Source of the DNA: Chloroflexi bacterium CFX6
Lineage (GTDB): Bacteria > Chloroflexota > Anaerolineae > Anaerolineales > Villigracilaceae
Length of the DNA stretch: 64,000 nucleotides
Direction of reading: 5' to 3'
NCBI GenBank assembly: GCA_030263595.1
Contig: SZPG01000031.1
Coordinates: forward strand, 21,488-85,487
Under the pieces are notes generated by a model. The model did no database searches. It saw only the letters and a list, made by a program, of their open reading frames with translations, and had not been told where the DNA came from. The translations under genes were made by a program, and so were the position numbers. Shown here piece after piece: positions 56,579-64,000 of the stretch. Position 1 is the first letter of the stretch; every line of letters begins with the position of its first letter.

Positions 56579-57592
56579 CTACGGGCTTCTACATTCATAG
56601 ATGGGAACCGTGCCGGGGATGTTCACCCAATTACAGCCGTTCGCCCTGCATGTCCGCTCGTCGGTGTAGGACGAACAGGATACGGTGACGCCTCCGCAGG
56701 CTTGGACGGATATATCAGCCATGACCGGCGTGCGGATGGAAACGTCGCCGCTGGTTTGCTGGACAACGACTTGGTATTGTAGTGTCGCCGCATCGAAGGG
56801 AACCGATCCGCCAAACAGGGAGGTTGGGTCGAGCGTGCGCTCGTACAGGTCGCCGCCGATGGATTTCATGCCCACGCTTTCAAACCCGCTGGAGGAATTG
56901 CCCGTCTCGAAACGATAGAACAACACGACGACTTTGATTCCATCCGGCGCGGCGGCGCGGGCGGTGATGGTCACTTCGAGGGGACCGCAATTGGAACGCC
57001 CCAGATACACCAGGTTCGTCGAAATGCTTTCGATGGTCACGCCGCCGGTCGAGCGAGGCGTCGAGGTGGAGGTCCTTGTCGGCGTGAGGGTGGGGGCGGG
57101 AGTCGCCGTCGGCGTGAGGGTGGGAATGAGGGTTGCCGTCGGCGTGGGAATGGCGGTGAGAGTGGAGGCAGGCGTATCGGTCGCGCGAGGCGAGGGCGCG
57201 CCGGCGGGCGATCTTTCCTCGGCAAAGAACACCCTCGTTTGCGTGAATTCGCTCCAGGCTCCGGTCGAATCCTGCGCGCGCACTTTGATGATATTCCAGC
57301 CGGGGATCAGCCGTGGGCAGGTTGTGGTCAGGGTGGCAAGCGTTTGTTTCGAATCGCCGGTTTGCCCGTTATAGGCGTACGCGTTATTGAGATACATTTC
57401 GAAAGCGGCGATGCCGTTGGGCGACGCGCCGTGCGCGATGACCTGGCACGGATTCGGAGGGTAGAAAACCGTATCGGGCAGCGGCATGTCGAACCAGGCT
57501 TGCGGCGCGGATGTTGTGACCTGCTGTCCGCCGGGCAGATTGCACGCGGCGAGGAGGAGGCATAAGGCAAAGGTGAAGAATTTGCGCGACAT
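56579..57592 (-). CDS. Lipoprotein with Thr/Pro linker
   Basis: 337 residues. The signal MSRKFFTFALCLLLAAC ends in a lipobox Cys. An N-terminal domain (FDMPLPDTVFYPPNPCQVIA; AFEMYLNNAYAYN) resembles an Ig-like module. A Thr/Pro linker (about 140-185, TPTATLIPTLTPTATPAPTL) leads to a C-terminal domain with Cys-rich end (CSSYTDERTCRANGCNW). It starts 12 bases after the larger lipoprotein gene on the same strand, so the two are likely one operon for surface proteins of unknown function. Confidence 0.7.
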   Translation of the reverse strand: MSRKFFTFALCLLLAACNLPGGQQVTTSAPQAWFDMPLPDTVFYPPNPCQVIAHGASPNGIAAFEMYLNNAYAYNGQTGDSKQTLATLTTTCPRLIPGWNIIKVRAQDSTGAWSEFTQTRVFFAEERSPAGAPSPRATDTPASTLTAIPTPTATLIPTLTPTATPAPTLTPTRTSTSTPRSTGGVTIESISTNLVYLGRSNCGPLEVTITARAAAPDGIKVVVLFYRFETGNSSSGFESVGMKSIGGDLYERTLDPTSLFGGSVPFDAATLQYQVVVQQTSGDVSIRTPVMADISVQACGGVTVSCSSYTDERTCRANGCNWVNIPGTVPIYECRSP

Positions 57593-57604
57593 GATTCACC
57601 TCCC

Positions 57605-60600
57605 TCACGGGCAGTTGTAGGGGTGACAGGTTTGGGGCCAGGCGCTGCCCAGCGGACCTTTTTGGGCGCTATCGCCGTTCACCACTTTATCGGTAAAGCC
57701 TGTGCCTTCTGTGAACTCGAACTTGCATGTGCCGCCCGCGTTGATGGCTGCCATGGCTCCCTGATAGAGCAGATTCCAGTCGTCGAAGTGTTCGGGCTTC
57801 CAGCCGTTTTGGATGAACTGCTGATGCCCCGGCAGCCAGAATGGGTACGGCGAAAGAATGACGGGAAGGGTCGTCGCTTCGCCGGGCACCAGAGTGGGGA
57901 AAGCCGCCGCGCCATCCAACGCCTTCCCTTCTATCGGCGCGCCTGTCCAGTGAAAGCCCGTCCCCCAGGCGTATTGCTTGCCCACATGCGAATCGTTTTT
58001 GGCATACACACCGACGACCACACTGCAGGATACCGGCTCGGGGAAGTTCGGTCCGGTGGCGTTGGGCCGGCGCGTGACTTGCACCTCCAGGATGGCTGGC
58101 GCGGGCTGGCCACGCGGATCGGGCTTGGTGACGATCTCAGGCGGCAGGCACAATTTTTTGTAGCCATGCTCCTCCACCTCGCTCGAGCAGGATGAGTTGC
58201 TCATGCTCTTCTCCATGTGTTCGATGCTTGCGTCAATGCCCTTCCGAATCACGTCCTTGCATTCCTCGGGGCATGGCACGCCGCTATTTTCCAGTTCCTG
58301 CGCGGCAAGTTCCACCAGATTTTCCTTGCCCAATTCCTTTAGTTGATCGAAGTTTGGAAGGGATGGCGGTAGACCCGCATACGTCTTTGCGGCGGTGACG
58401 GCAACAACCGCAATGTAATGACAGGCATCCTTGACCTCCTTCTCGCCGACCTTGACGGCAGACGACGCCATCTTTGCCTGGATACAAAGCGGGTTCAATT
58501 GCTCGACCAGTTCGACCGCCCAATCGGACAATTTTTGATAGACATCCGAGATGAAGTCGAAGGCGCTCTCCACAATATCGCCCAGTTCTTCGAGAAAATT
58601 CTTATTGCCGCCCTGGTCCGGCTTCGGGCAGAGGACATCGCCCGGTTCGAGGTAAGACCACGCAACATTGGAACTGTTGTTTTCCACCACCACCACGCAA
58701 TATTCGTAACCAGACTCCGGCACATGTACACCGGTGAAATTCAGGATCTTTACGTCATAGTAAACCTCCGTCGGAAGCGGAACAACGGGAATGCTGATCT
58801 CGATCTTACCGTTCGGGTCGTATTTCACGATGACGGTGTTCGATGGATTTCCCGCCGCCTGTCCGTTGCTCATCGGGATGATACGGACATAATACGTAAT
58901 GACCCCCTCGGGCGACATGTTCTGCGCGCACGGGTCGAAGTTTGCCAGCACAGGCGACTCGCCGACCAAGCCGAACGCGCCCGCGCCCCATTTCGGCTGC
59001 ATCACAGTTTGCTGCGGCGACGCGTCATATTTTTCAGGCGAGAAAGGAGAAAAAAATACAGGCGTCTGATCGAGCGAATTTTCGAACGGCGAGAGTTGCA
59101 CTTTTTCGATCTTCGGCTTGAGAGGCGAAAAATCAATGCTGAACTGGAACGGCGCGTCCGGCGTTCCGCTCCCATTGGCTTTGCCGGTCAGCAACAGGCA
59201 GGCGGGATCGAATGAGACCCCCGATTGAAACGGTACGCTCGACACCTGCCACATCCCAAACGCGGCGCTCGTATCCGTGCCGAAGCGGAAGAGTTGCGGG
59301 CTATAGTTTGTCCCCCATTCCTTGACCCAGGCATAATCACCGGCGCTGACGTTGTATGCGCCGCGCGCTTCCAGCGTGGTAAAGAGGATATTCTGGAGAG
59401 GGAACGGTTCGAACGAAGCCGGAGCCTGATTCCCCTTAAACGACTTGTCGAACGTCCCGAGCAGAGTCGCCGTCCCATTGACCATGCTCCAGACTTCGCC
59501 CTTCATCGAAATGTCGCCGACAAGGTTCGGCGCAAGCGCGTGCGCCACCTGACCAAAATCCATTTCATTCGAGCGCTTGAGGTAGGTGAATTCGTCCCCT
59601 GGGAAGCGGCGCCAGGGTCCGTTGTTGACGGCGACATACAGATAATACTGATCCACGCTCATGGGAATAAAAGCGAGATCGCCGATCGTCGTCGGTTCCC
59701 CGGCGCAGCCTGCATCATTGACCTCGAGACTCACGAGGTTGCTCGCCGCCTCGCCCGCGTCGTCGAACGCCGCGGCGTAGTAATGATACCGTCCGTAAAG
59801 ATTCGAATCCTGGTGGGACACATTGCCGCTGCCTTCGTGCGCGGGCAGGGTCGTCAGTTTCGAGAACGACATTGCGCCGGGATCGAGGCGATAGACGTTG
59901 AATCCCTTTTCGTTGTCGGAGGCGTCGCCGATGGACAGGGTCGCGGCGCATCCCTGGCCGGAGATTGCCAGCGTGGGCGCGGTCAACGCGGCTTGTGAAC
60001 CTGGGGCATCCCTCCGCCTGTTCACAGCCCACTCGTTGAGATTCATCAGTACCTTGGCGGTCGTGGAAGGAGGGGAAGCCGTCAGCGGCGCGCCGATTTG
60101 AATGGAGATTTCAGTTCCGGCCGGGAGGGAAGCGGTTTCCGTCAGCCCCGGGTTCTCGCGCAAGACCTCATCCACCGGAACGTTGTATCTCCCCGCGAGG
60201 CTCGATACGGTGTCCCCTTCCTCCGCCCGGGCGATCAGAATAAAACCGGGATCGGGAATCCCCTCGACGCGGATCGTATTCGAAAAGGCGGTTTGTTCCC
60301 GATCGTTGTATGCCCGAACGATCAACGTGTGCGCGCCAGGCGTTTTCGGCGCCCACATCCAGGAATGGGCAAGCAATCCCAAGCCGTCCTCGGGCGCGTT
60401 GTATCTGGCGTACAGTTCCCCGTCCGCCCACAATTCCATGCGGGAGACCGAACCATCGGAGACTGCCTCCGCGCGCACCGACAATCCCGCGCTGACCGGA
60501 TACGCCTCCCCATCGAGAGGCTCCGTCAACGAGACAAGGACGTGATCCGTAAACTCAGGGGAAGTTACGGGCGCGGCGCTCGGAGCCGGCAAACCGCATC

Positions 60601-60673
60601 CAAGAATGAACGATAGCAGGATCAACAGGCTGAATAATTTATGGTTGGGTTTTCCAGAAAGAAACGCGCTCAT
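57605..60673 (-). CDS. Large surface lipoprotein with LysM domain
   Basis: 1022 residues. The signal KLFSLLILLSFILGCG ends in a lipobox Cys near residue 26. An Ig-like domain (VLVSLTEPLDGEAYPVSAGL) is followed by a LysM-like module (ARAEEGDTVSSLAGRYNVPV, DEVLRENPGL), which would bind peptidoglycan or a related glycan. Then come fibronectin-like parts (KGFNVYRLDPGAMSFSKLTT) and a helical region with EVIRKGIDASIEHMEKSMSN, plus several Cys (CPEECKD). The role is unknown; adhesion or surface scaffold is inferred. The neighbouring lipoprotein shares its N-terminal module. Confidence 0.7.
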   Translation of the reverse strand: MSAFLSGKPNHKLFSLLILLSFILGCGLPAPSAAPVTSPEFTDHVLVSLTEPLDGEAYPVSAGLSVRAEAVSDGSVSRMELWADGELYARYNAPEDGLGLLAHSWMWAPKTPGAHTLIVRAYNDREQTAFSNTIRVEGIPDPGFILIARAEEGDTVSSLAGRYNVPVDEVLRENPGLTETASLPAGTEISIQIGAPLTASPPSTTAKVLMNLNEWAVNRRRDAPGSQAALTAPTLAISGQGCAATLSIGDASDNEKGFNVYRLDPGAMSFSKLTTLPAHEGSGNVSHQDSNLYGRYHYYAAAFDDAGEAASNLVSLEVNDAGCAGEPTTIGDLAFIPMSVDQYYLYVAVNNGPWRRFPGDEFTYLKRSNEMDFGQVAHALAPNLVGDISMKGEVWSMVNGTATLLGTFDKSFKGNQAPASFEPFPLQNILFTTLEARGAYNVSAGDYAWVKEWGTNYSPQLFRFGTDTSAAFGMWQVSSVPFQSGVSFDPACLLLTGKANGSGTPDAPFQFSIDFSPLKPKIEKVQLSPFENSLDQTPVFFSPFSPEKYDASPQQTVMQPKWGAGAFGLVGESPVLANFDPCAQNMSPEGVITYYVRIIPMSNGQAAGNPSNTVIVKYDPNGKIEISIPVVPLPTEVYYDVKILNFTGVHVPESGYEYCVVVVENNSSNVAWSYLEPGDVLCPKPDQGGNKNFLEELGDIVESAFDFISDVYQKLSDWAVELVEQLNPLCIQAKMASSAVKVGEKEVKDACHYIAVVAVTAAKTYAGLPPSLPNFDQLKELGKENLVELAAQELENSGVPCPEECKDVIRKGIDASIEHMEKSMSNSSCSSEVEEHGYKKLCLPPEIVTKPDPRGQPAPAILEVQVTRRPNATGPNFPEPVSCSVVVGVYAKNDSHVGKQYAWGTGFHWTGAPIEGKALDGAAAFPTLVPGEATTLPVILSPYPFWLPGHQQFIQNGWKPEHFDDWNLLYQGAMAAINAGGTCKFEFTEGTGFTDKVVNGDSAQKGPLGSAWPQTCHPYNCP

Positions 60674-61025
60674 ATCCGATCTCCTCGCTCCACTCGACTT
60701 AAGATGGTAATACTATAGCAATTTCAATAACTGAAAACATATCCCCTCAATATCCTATGTGGATGTAAATTGTCCGAAATCAATCCGGGGCAGCGTCAGC
60801 GAGGCTCCTGAAAATTAAAATCCTCATCGCGAAGAAACGAAGCGCGCGAAGGAAATACAAATCTGGATTTCTCCGCCTTACATCCATCAATTTTTACCGC
60901 CAGGTACGCCAGGGTCGCGAAGGTTACAAAGGTTTTTTTGGCGCCCTTTGCGGGCTTCGCGGTTCAAATGTACGGCAGCAAAGATATGGTAAAATCTTCC
61001 GCGCCCCAAAAGAGCCGGGGCTTGT
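60674..61025. other. Intergenic region with decayed dispersed repeat
   Basis: 352 bases without a gene. 60892-60965 contains an ACCGCCAGGTACGCCAGGG...GCGGTT type imperfect inverted repeat (GTCGCGAAGGTTACAAAGG / CTTTGCGGGCTTCGCGG). A TATGGTAAAAT at 60985-60995 may be part of the tRNA promoter. Nothing else is recognisable. Confidence 0.5.
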
Positions 61026-61113
61026 GGAGGGATGGCCGAGCGGCTTAAGGCGCATGTCTTGAAAACATGTTTGGGTCACACCAACGTGGGTTCGAATCCC
61101 ACTCCCTCCGCCA
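61026..61113 (+). tRNA. tRNA-Ser (anticodon UGA)
   Basis: The acceptor GGAGGGA (61026-61032) pairs with TCCCTCC (61103-61109). The anticodon loop is CTTGAAA with TGA, a long variable arm (GTTTGGGTCACACCAAC) marks a class II tRNA, and the T-loop is GTTCGAATC. CCA is encoded at 61111-61113. Confidence 0.95.
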
Positions 61114-61126
61114 GGCGATGCGTCAT

Positions 61127-61200
61127 TGCGAGGAGGCGTCCCTCCCGAAGAGCAATCTCCTCGCGGAGCCAGGGATTGCCTCGCTGCGCTCGCAATGACA
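61127..61200. repeat. Dispersed GTCATTGCGAGG...TCGCAATGAC element between tRNA genes
   Basis: Ends GTCATTGCGAG and CTCGCAATGAC with internal AGCAATCTCC and GGGATTGCC. Third copy of the family at 13630 and 17334. It fills the gap between the two tRNA-Ser genes. Confidence 0.8.
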
Positions 61201-61210
61201 CAAAAAATCC

Positions 61211-61304
61211 GGGGAGGTGCCAGAGTGGTCGAATGGGGCCGCCTGCTAAGCGGTTACCGGGGCGAAATCCTCGGTCGCAGGTTCGAATCCTGTCCTCCCC
61301 GCCA
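61211..61304 (+). tRNA. tRNA-Ser (anticodon GCU)
   Basis: The acceptor GGGGAGG (61211-61217) pairs with CCTCCCC (61294-61300). The anticodon loop is CTGCTAA with GCT, the variable arm (ACCGGGGCGAAATCCTCGGT) is long, and the T-loop is GTTCGAATC. CCA is encoded at 61302-61304. Confidence 0.95.
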
Positions 61305-61308
61305 CGAA

Positions 61309-61341
61309 AAAACACGCTTGAGGAATCAGGCGTGTTTTGTT
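61309..61341 (+). terminator. Terminator after the tRNA-Ser pair
   Basis: AAAACACGC (61309-61317) pairs with GCGTGTTTT (61330-61338). Confidence 0.85.
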
Positions 61342-61383
61342 CTTGAGGCTCTTTGGGGTTTAGTGGGGTAAAAGCCCTGCGGG

Positions 61384-61640
61384 ACACAGATGACGCGGAT
61401 TTCACGGAAAAGCACGGATATTTCTTTGATCTTTCCGTGAAAATCCGTCAATCCGTGGAATCCGTGTATCCCCAACCCCGCTTAATCCCGAAGAACCGTT
61501 TTTGACTCATTTGGAATCGCCGGAAAAAACAACCTGCCAAACACGAAGACACGGAGTCACGGATTTCCACAGATGTATTGGTATTTTTCCGTGCGTGTTC
61601 GTGCCATCCGTGCTGTCAGGATCCAAAATTACGGGAATTC
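61384..61640. repeat. CACGGATTTCACGGA-type low-complexity inverted repeats
   Basis: 61384-61469 is an imperfect inverted repeat of ACGGATT/AATCCGT units (GCGGATTTCACGGAAAAGC against CTTTCCGTGAAAATCCG). 61540-61620 holds ACACGAAGACACGGAGTCAC and CCGTGCGTGTTCGTGCC arms. This widespread degenerate element family fills most of the gap 61305-61755; a TATAAT at 61716-61721 precedes the next gene. Confidence 0.7.
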
Positions 61641-61715
61641 CCGGAGAGCCATGTTTGTCACCGCGAAGAAGAGGAAAGAAGTATGGGAAAATTGCGTTTT
61701 CGTTCGTCCCTTCGT

Positions 61716-61721
61716 TATAAT
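61716..61721 (+). promoter_or_regulatory. -10 box (TATAAT) of the gene at 61756
   Basis: TATAAT lies 34 bases before ATG 61756, with GGGAGA at 61745-61750 as the likely ribosome-binding site. Confidence 0.45.
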
Positions 61722-61755
61722 TGTCCCATCCAATAGACACACACGGGAGAGTGAC

Positions 61756-63117
61756 ATGAAAATCACAGGCAGGTCGCGCGCATCCACGTATGTTTATGCG
61801 GACCCGGACCCAAAGTCCAGGGTGATCGAAGTTCTGAGGCCCAACGATCCGGTCGAGGTCCAGGGAGAGGCGGGGGAAATGTTCGAGGTGGAGGCGAAGC
61901 GGTTGTTGCCTCCCATCGGCGGATACGTCCCCAAATCCTCCGTCGCGAAGAGAATCCCAAAAGTGAAGGTCTTTTCGAAGATCGAATTGAACGACGGGAC
62001 GCTTCTCGATCCCGCGCCGCCGCACCTGCCGGCGGTCGAGTTCGAATCCTGGCTGCGGGCAAAAGGCGAGCCGCCCTGGTTGTTCGAGGGCATGGACGCG
62101 CCGTTCCCTGTGGGAGACAGGCTGCGCGGGGAGTTCGAGAAATATCGCGCGGTGTGGAACGAGTGGATCGCGGAGGTCGCCAGGAGCAACCGCGCGAAGA
62201 CGGCGACGCTGGACGAATGGTACGTTAGGCTTAGCGGAGGGAGGGAGATGTGGTCGTTTCGCCCGGAACGGATCTTCAAGGAGCCGACGGAACGCTCGGC
62301 GGGACTTGGCTGGGCGAGTCCGTCCGACATCCTGTATTGGAGCGGGCGCGCGCACTACTCGGAAAAGGAATGGAAGTACAAACTCTGGTACGAGGTCGAA
62401 TTGACCAAACTGAACCGCGCCATCAAGGGCTGGTACAAGGCGGCATTGCTGGAGGAATTCGTCATACCGGAGGTCTTCGTCGAATTCCACGACAGACCCC
62501 GCATCGCGGCGCTCTTCGACATGTCGCAACCCAAAGTGCGCCTGCCCGCCGACCCGGAGATCGAGGACGCCATCCTCGCAAAACGGAACGCGCCGCAATA
62601 CATCAACGTCCAGAACGCGACGGGACGCAGGAAGATCAACTACAACCTTTGCGGGCAATTTTGCATCGCGGCGTTGTGCGGCGTGGACGTGATCCCGTTG
62701 GTGCAAAAGTGGCATCAGTCCAGCAGAAGAGGCAGGATGGTCGTTGACGGGGATCGCGGCACTCTCATCTTTGACTTGCAGGAAATGCTGGGGCTTTACA
62801 ACCTTCGGTCAGAGACCTTCCGCCCGGAGCCGAGCGTCGCGCCTGCCACACCCGGCTATCTGGAAAAACATTTGAGGAACGGAAGGAAAGCCATCGTGGG
62901 TGTGGGGCTAACGAGAAACGGCGAAGCGGCTTACAACGCGAGCATCCGTCACTGGCTGGTCATCACAGACATCGTACGCATGGGCAACAGCGGCTGGGTG
63001 CGCGTCTACAATTCCTTCTTCAACCGGGAGGAGGTCTATCCGTATCAACGGATCTTCAATACGGGCATCGCCACCGGCGTCGGCCTGTGGGTGGAGGCGC
63101 CGGACTATAAACCGTGA
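61756..63117 (+). CDS. SH3-like domain plus papain-like cysteine peptidase-type protein
   Basis: 453 residues from ATG 61756. An N-terminal SH3-like module (about 1-65: ASTYVYADPDPKSRVIEVLR) is followed by a Trp-rich helical part (EPPWLFEGMDAPFPVGDRLR; REMWSFRPERIFKEPTERSA). The C-terminal domain has Cys in YNLCGQFCIAALCGVD, His in ASIRHWLVITDI and Asn in RVYNSFFN, the order of a C39-like papain-fold peptidase or acyltransferase. No signal peptide is visible. Cell-wall or peptide cleavage is possible; I cannot identify the substrate. Confidence 0.6.
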   Translation: MKITGRSRASTYVYADPDPKSRVIEVLRPNDPVEVQGEAGEMFEVEAKRLLPPIGGYVPKSSVAKRIPKVKVFSKIELNDGTLLDPAPPHLPAVEFESWLRAKGEPPWLFEGMDAPFPVGDRLRGEFEKYRAVWNEWIAEVARSNRAKTATLDEWYVRLSGGREMWSFRPERIFKEPTERSAGLGWASPSDILYWSGRAHYSEKEWKYKLWYEVELTKLNRAIKGWYKAALLEEFVIPEVFVEFHDRPRIAALFDMSQPKVRLPADPEIEDAILAKRNAPQYINVQNATGRRKINYNLCGQFCIAALCGVDVIPLVQKWHQSSRRGRMVVDGDRGTLIFDLQEMLGLYNLRSETFRPEPSVAPATPGYLEKHLRNGRKAIVGVGLTRNGEAAYNASIRHWLVITDIVRMGNSGWVRVYNSFFNREEVYPYQRIFNTGIATGVGLWVEAPDYKP

Positions 63118-63134
63118 ACAGGCAAACCGCCTCG

Positions 63135-63596
63135 TTATTTTAGACTCAATTTCATTCCCACGTGCGACTTCGTGAACCCGAGTCTCTCGTAAAAACGATG
63201 CGCCTCCTCGCGTGACTTGTGGCTGGTCAACTGGATCAGATGCGCGCCGCGTCCCCTTGCGCGTTCGACGACCCACTTCATCATTTCGCTTCCGATTCCC
63301 CGATCTCGATACCTCCCCTCCACGCGCACCGACTCGACCTGCGCGCGCAACCCTCCCCGATAACTGATGGACGGCAGGAACATCAAATGCAAGGTCCCGA
63401 TCACCTCCCCGTTCAGTTCGGCGACGATCAATTCATGGTTCGGATCATTCTCGATCAATTCGAACGCCTCGAAATACGATCCGGGCAGAGGGTCTTCATA
63501 TCGTTCGCGCCGATTCCCCAATTCATCCTCCGCCAGCAGGCGCACGATGGACGGCAGGTCTTTCCGTTCCGCTGTGCGAAATTCGACCCGCTTCAT
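63135..63596 (-). CDS. GNAT-family N-acetyltransferase
   Basis: 153 residues from ATG 63596 (MKRVEFRTAERKDLPSIVRL). GNAT landmarks: HELIVAELNGEVIGTLHLMF, VESVRVEGRYRDRGIGSEMM (the acetyl-CoA pyrophosphate loop RDRGIG), and SHKSREEAHRFYERLGFTKS. The start overlaps the stop of the second GNAT gene by four bases, so they are coupled. The longer open frame to 63836 is a shadow of that gene. Substrate unknown. Confidence 0.85.
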   Translation of the reverse strand: MKRVEFRTAERKDLPSIVRLLAEDELGNRRERYEDPLPGSYFEAFELIENDPNHELIVAELNGEVIGTLHLMFLPSISYRGGLRAQVESVRVEGRYRDRGIGSEMMKWVVERARGRGAHLIQLTSHKSREEAHRFYERLGFTKSHVGMKLSLK

Positions 63597-63898
63597 TCGC
63601 CTGCGCGCTGCTTCGTCAATTCGACGTATTCGGGATGACGGCTGATGTACGCCCGCACGTACGAACACATGGGAATCACCCGCAGAGACTTGTCCCTTGC
63701 GTATTCGAGCGCGACCCGCGTCAACTTCGCCGCCACTCCCTGCCCCCTGTGATCGGGGTGGACTCCGACGTGCATCATGAGGATGCTGTCCCTGTCCTCC
63801 ATGTAATCCAGTTTCGAAAGTTCGCCTTCGATCCACGTCTCGAAACGATTTTCCGCCGGGTTGTGAGTCACCTGAATTCGTTCCAGATCAATATTCAT
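63593..63898 (-). CDS. Small GNAT acetyltransferase (YjdJ-like)
   Basis: 101 residues. ILMMHVGVHPDHRGQGVAAK, then LTRVALEYARDKSLRVIPMC and SYVRAYISRHPEYVEL match the short GCN5-related YjdJ/GTLF3B-type family, with HRGQGVA as the CoA loop and Cys in MCSYV. Such proteins may acetylate small molecules or proteins. It is the first gene of a coupled GNAT pair. Bases 63899-64000 hold no gene I can support. Confidence 0.88.
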   Translation of the reverse strand: MNIDLERIQVTHNPAENRFETWIEGELSKLDYMEDRDSILMMHVGVHPDHRGQGVAAKLTRVALEYARDKSLRVIPMCSYVRAYISRHPEYVELTKQRAGE

Positions 63899-64000
63899 GG
63901 ACGATTATCTCCGTTTCCAAATTCTACCTTCACCGTTTATAGACGACGCGGCAATCATTTTATTTCCCCGATTGTATCCTTAAACGCAAACAGACAGCGG

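Overview
The window is about 60% GC bacterial chromosome. It most likely comes from a member of Anaerolineae (Chloroflexota). The evidence is the Thr/Pro linkers in surface proteins (for example at 3460-3490, 6710-6790 and 57040-57180), a bacterial Elp3, a Ddn-type deazaflavin enzyme, a very long SecA without the C-terminal zinc motif, and a mutase subunit for methylmalonyl-CoA that lacks its own B12 domain. Many genes have TATAAT-like -10 boxes only 6-12 bases before the start codon, so leaderless or near-leaderless transcription is likely. This is inference from sequence; no 16S gene is present.

Layout. 1-12.6 kb: SDR enzyme, murJ, membrane/TPR proteins, rimO, a RodZ-like double-HTH protein, rplI, CYTH and Ddn-like enzymes, an MmyB-like regulator, a CoA-binding protein and a methyltransferase. 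12.6-15.4 kb: an accessory patch of toxin-antitoxin-like pairs (DUF6883/DUF4926, DUF433/PIN-like, HicAB with a damaged HicA) mixed with decayed gene tails and a 180-bp hairpin repeat present twice. 15.6-17.3 kb: methylmalonyl-CoA mutase subunit. 17.5-23.7 kb: a candidate peptide-modification locus. It holds a membrane protein ending in a seven-cysteine Cys-Ala tail, a radical SAM/SPASM enzyme (now frameshifted), a pseudo-radical-SAM homologue without cluster cysteines and a frameshifted methyltransferase, with a REP-associated transposase (RAYT) lodged between substrate and enzymes. 24.8-27.8 kb: an AT-richer metallophosphoesterase-STAND protein, probably defence. 27.8-45.4 kb: phosphatase, lepB, tRNA-Glu, signalling proteins (GGDEF, SpoIIE-type phosphatase), elp3, a DnaJ-family gene, HtrA, an MsrP-like enzyme, and a sigma factor with a membrane partner. 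45.7-53.7 kb: secA, adenosine deaminase, aconitase. 53.8-54.6 kb: a HEPN-MNT module bracketed by aconitase 3'-end sequence. 54.7-64 kb: nudix, miaB, two large lipoproteins, two tRNA-Ser genes, an SH3/cysteine-peptidase-like protein and two GNATs.

The most striking genome-level feature is a set of short palindromic repeats. One group has a GTAG/GTAA head followed by a hairpin whose stem varies but whose loop is CTCT or TCCC (or the complement). Copies flank the RAYT, occur singly and as head-to-head pairs (BIME-like), and lie both between genes and in frame inside conserved genes (aconitase, radical SAM enzyme). Other palindromic or low-complexity elements are in frame in rimO, elp3, secA, the mutase and a methyltransferase. 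The RAYT is the obvious candidate to have spread the GTAG-headed group.
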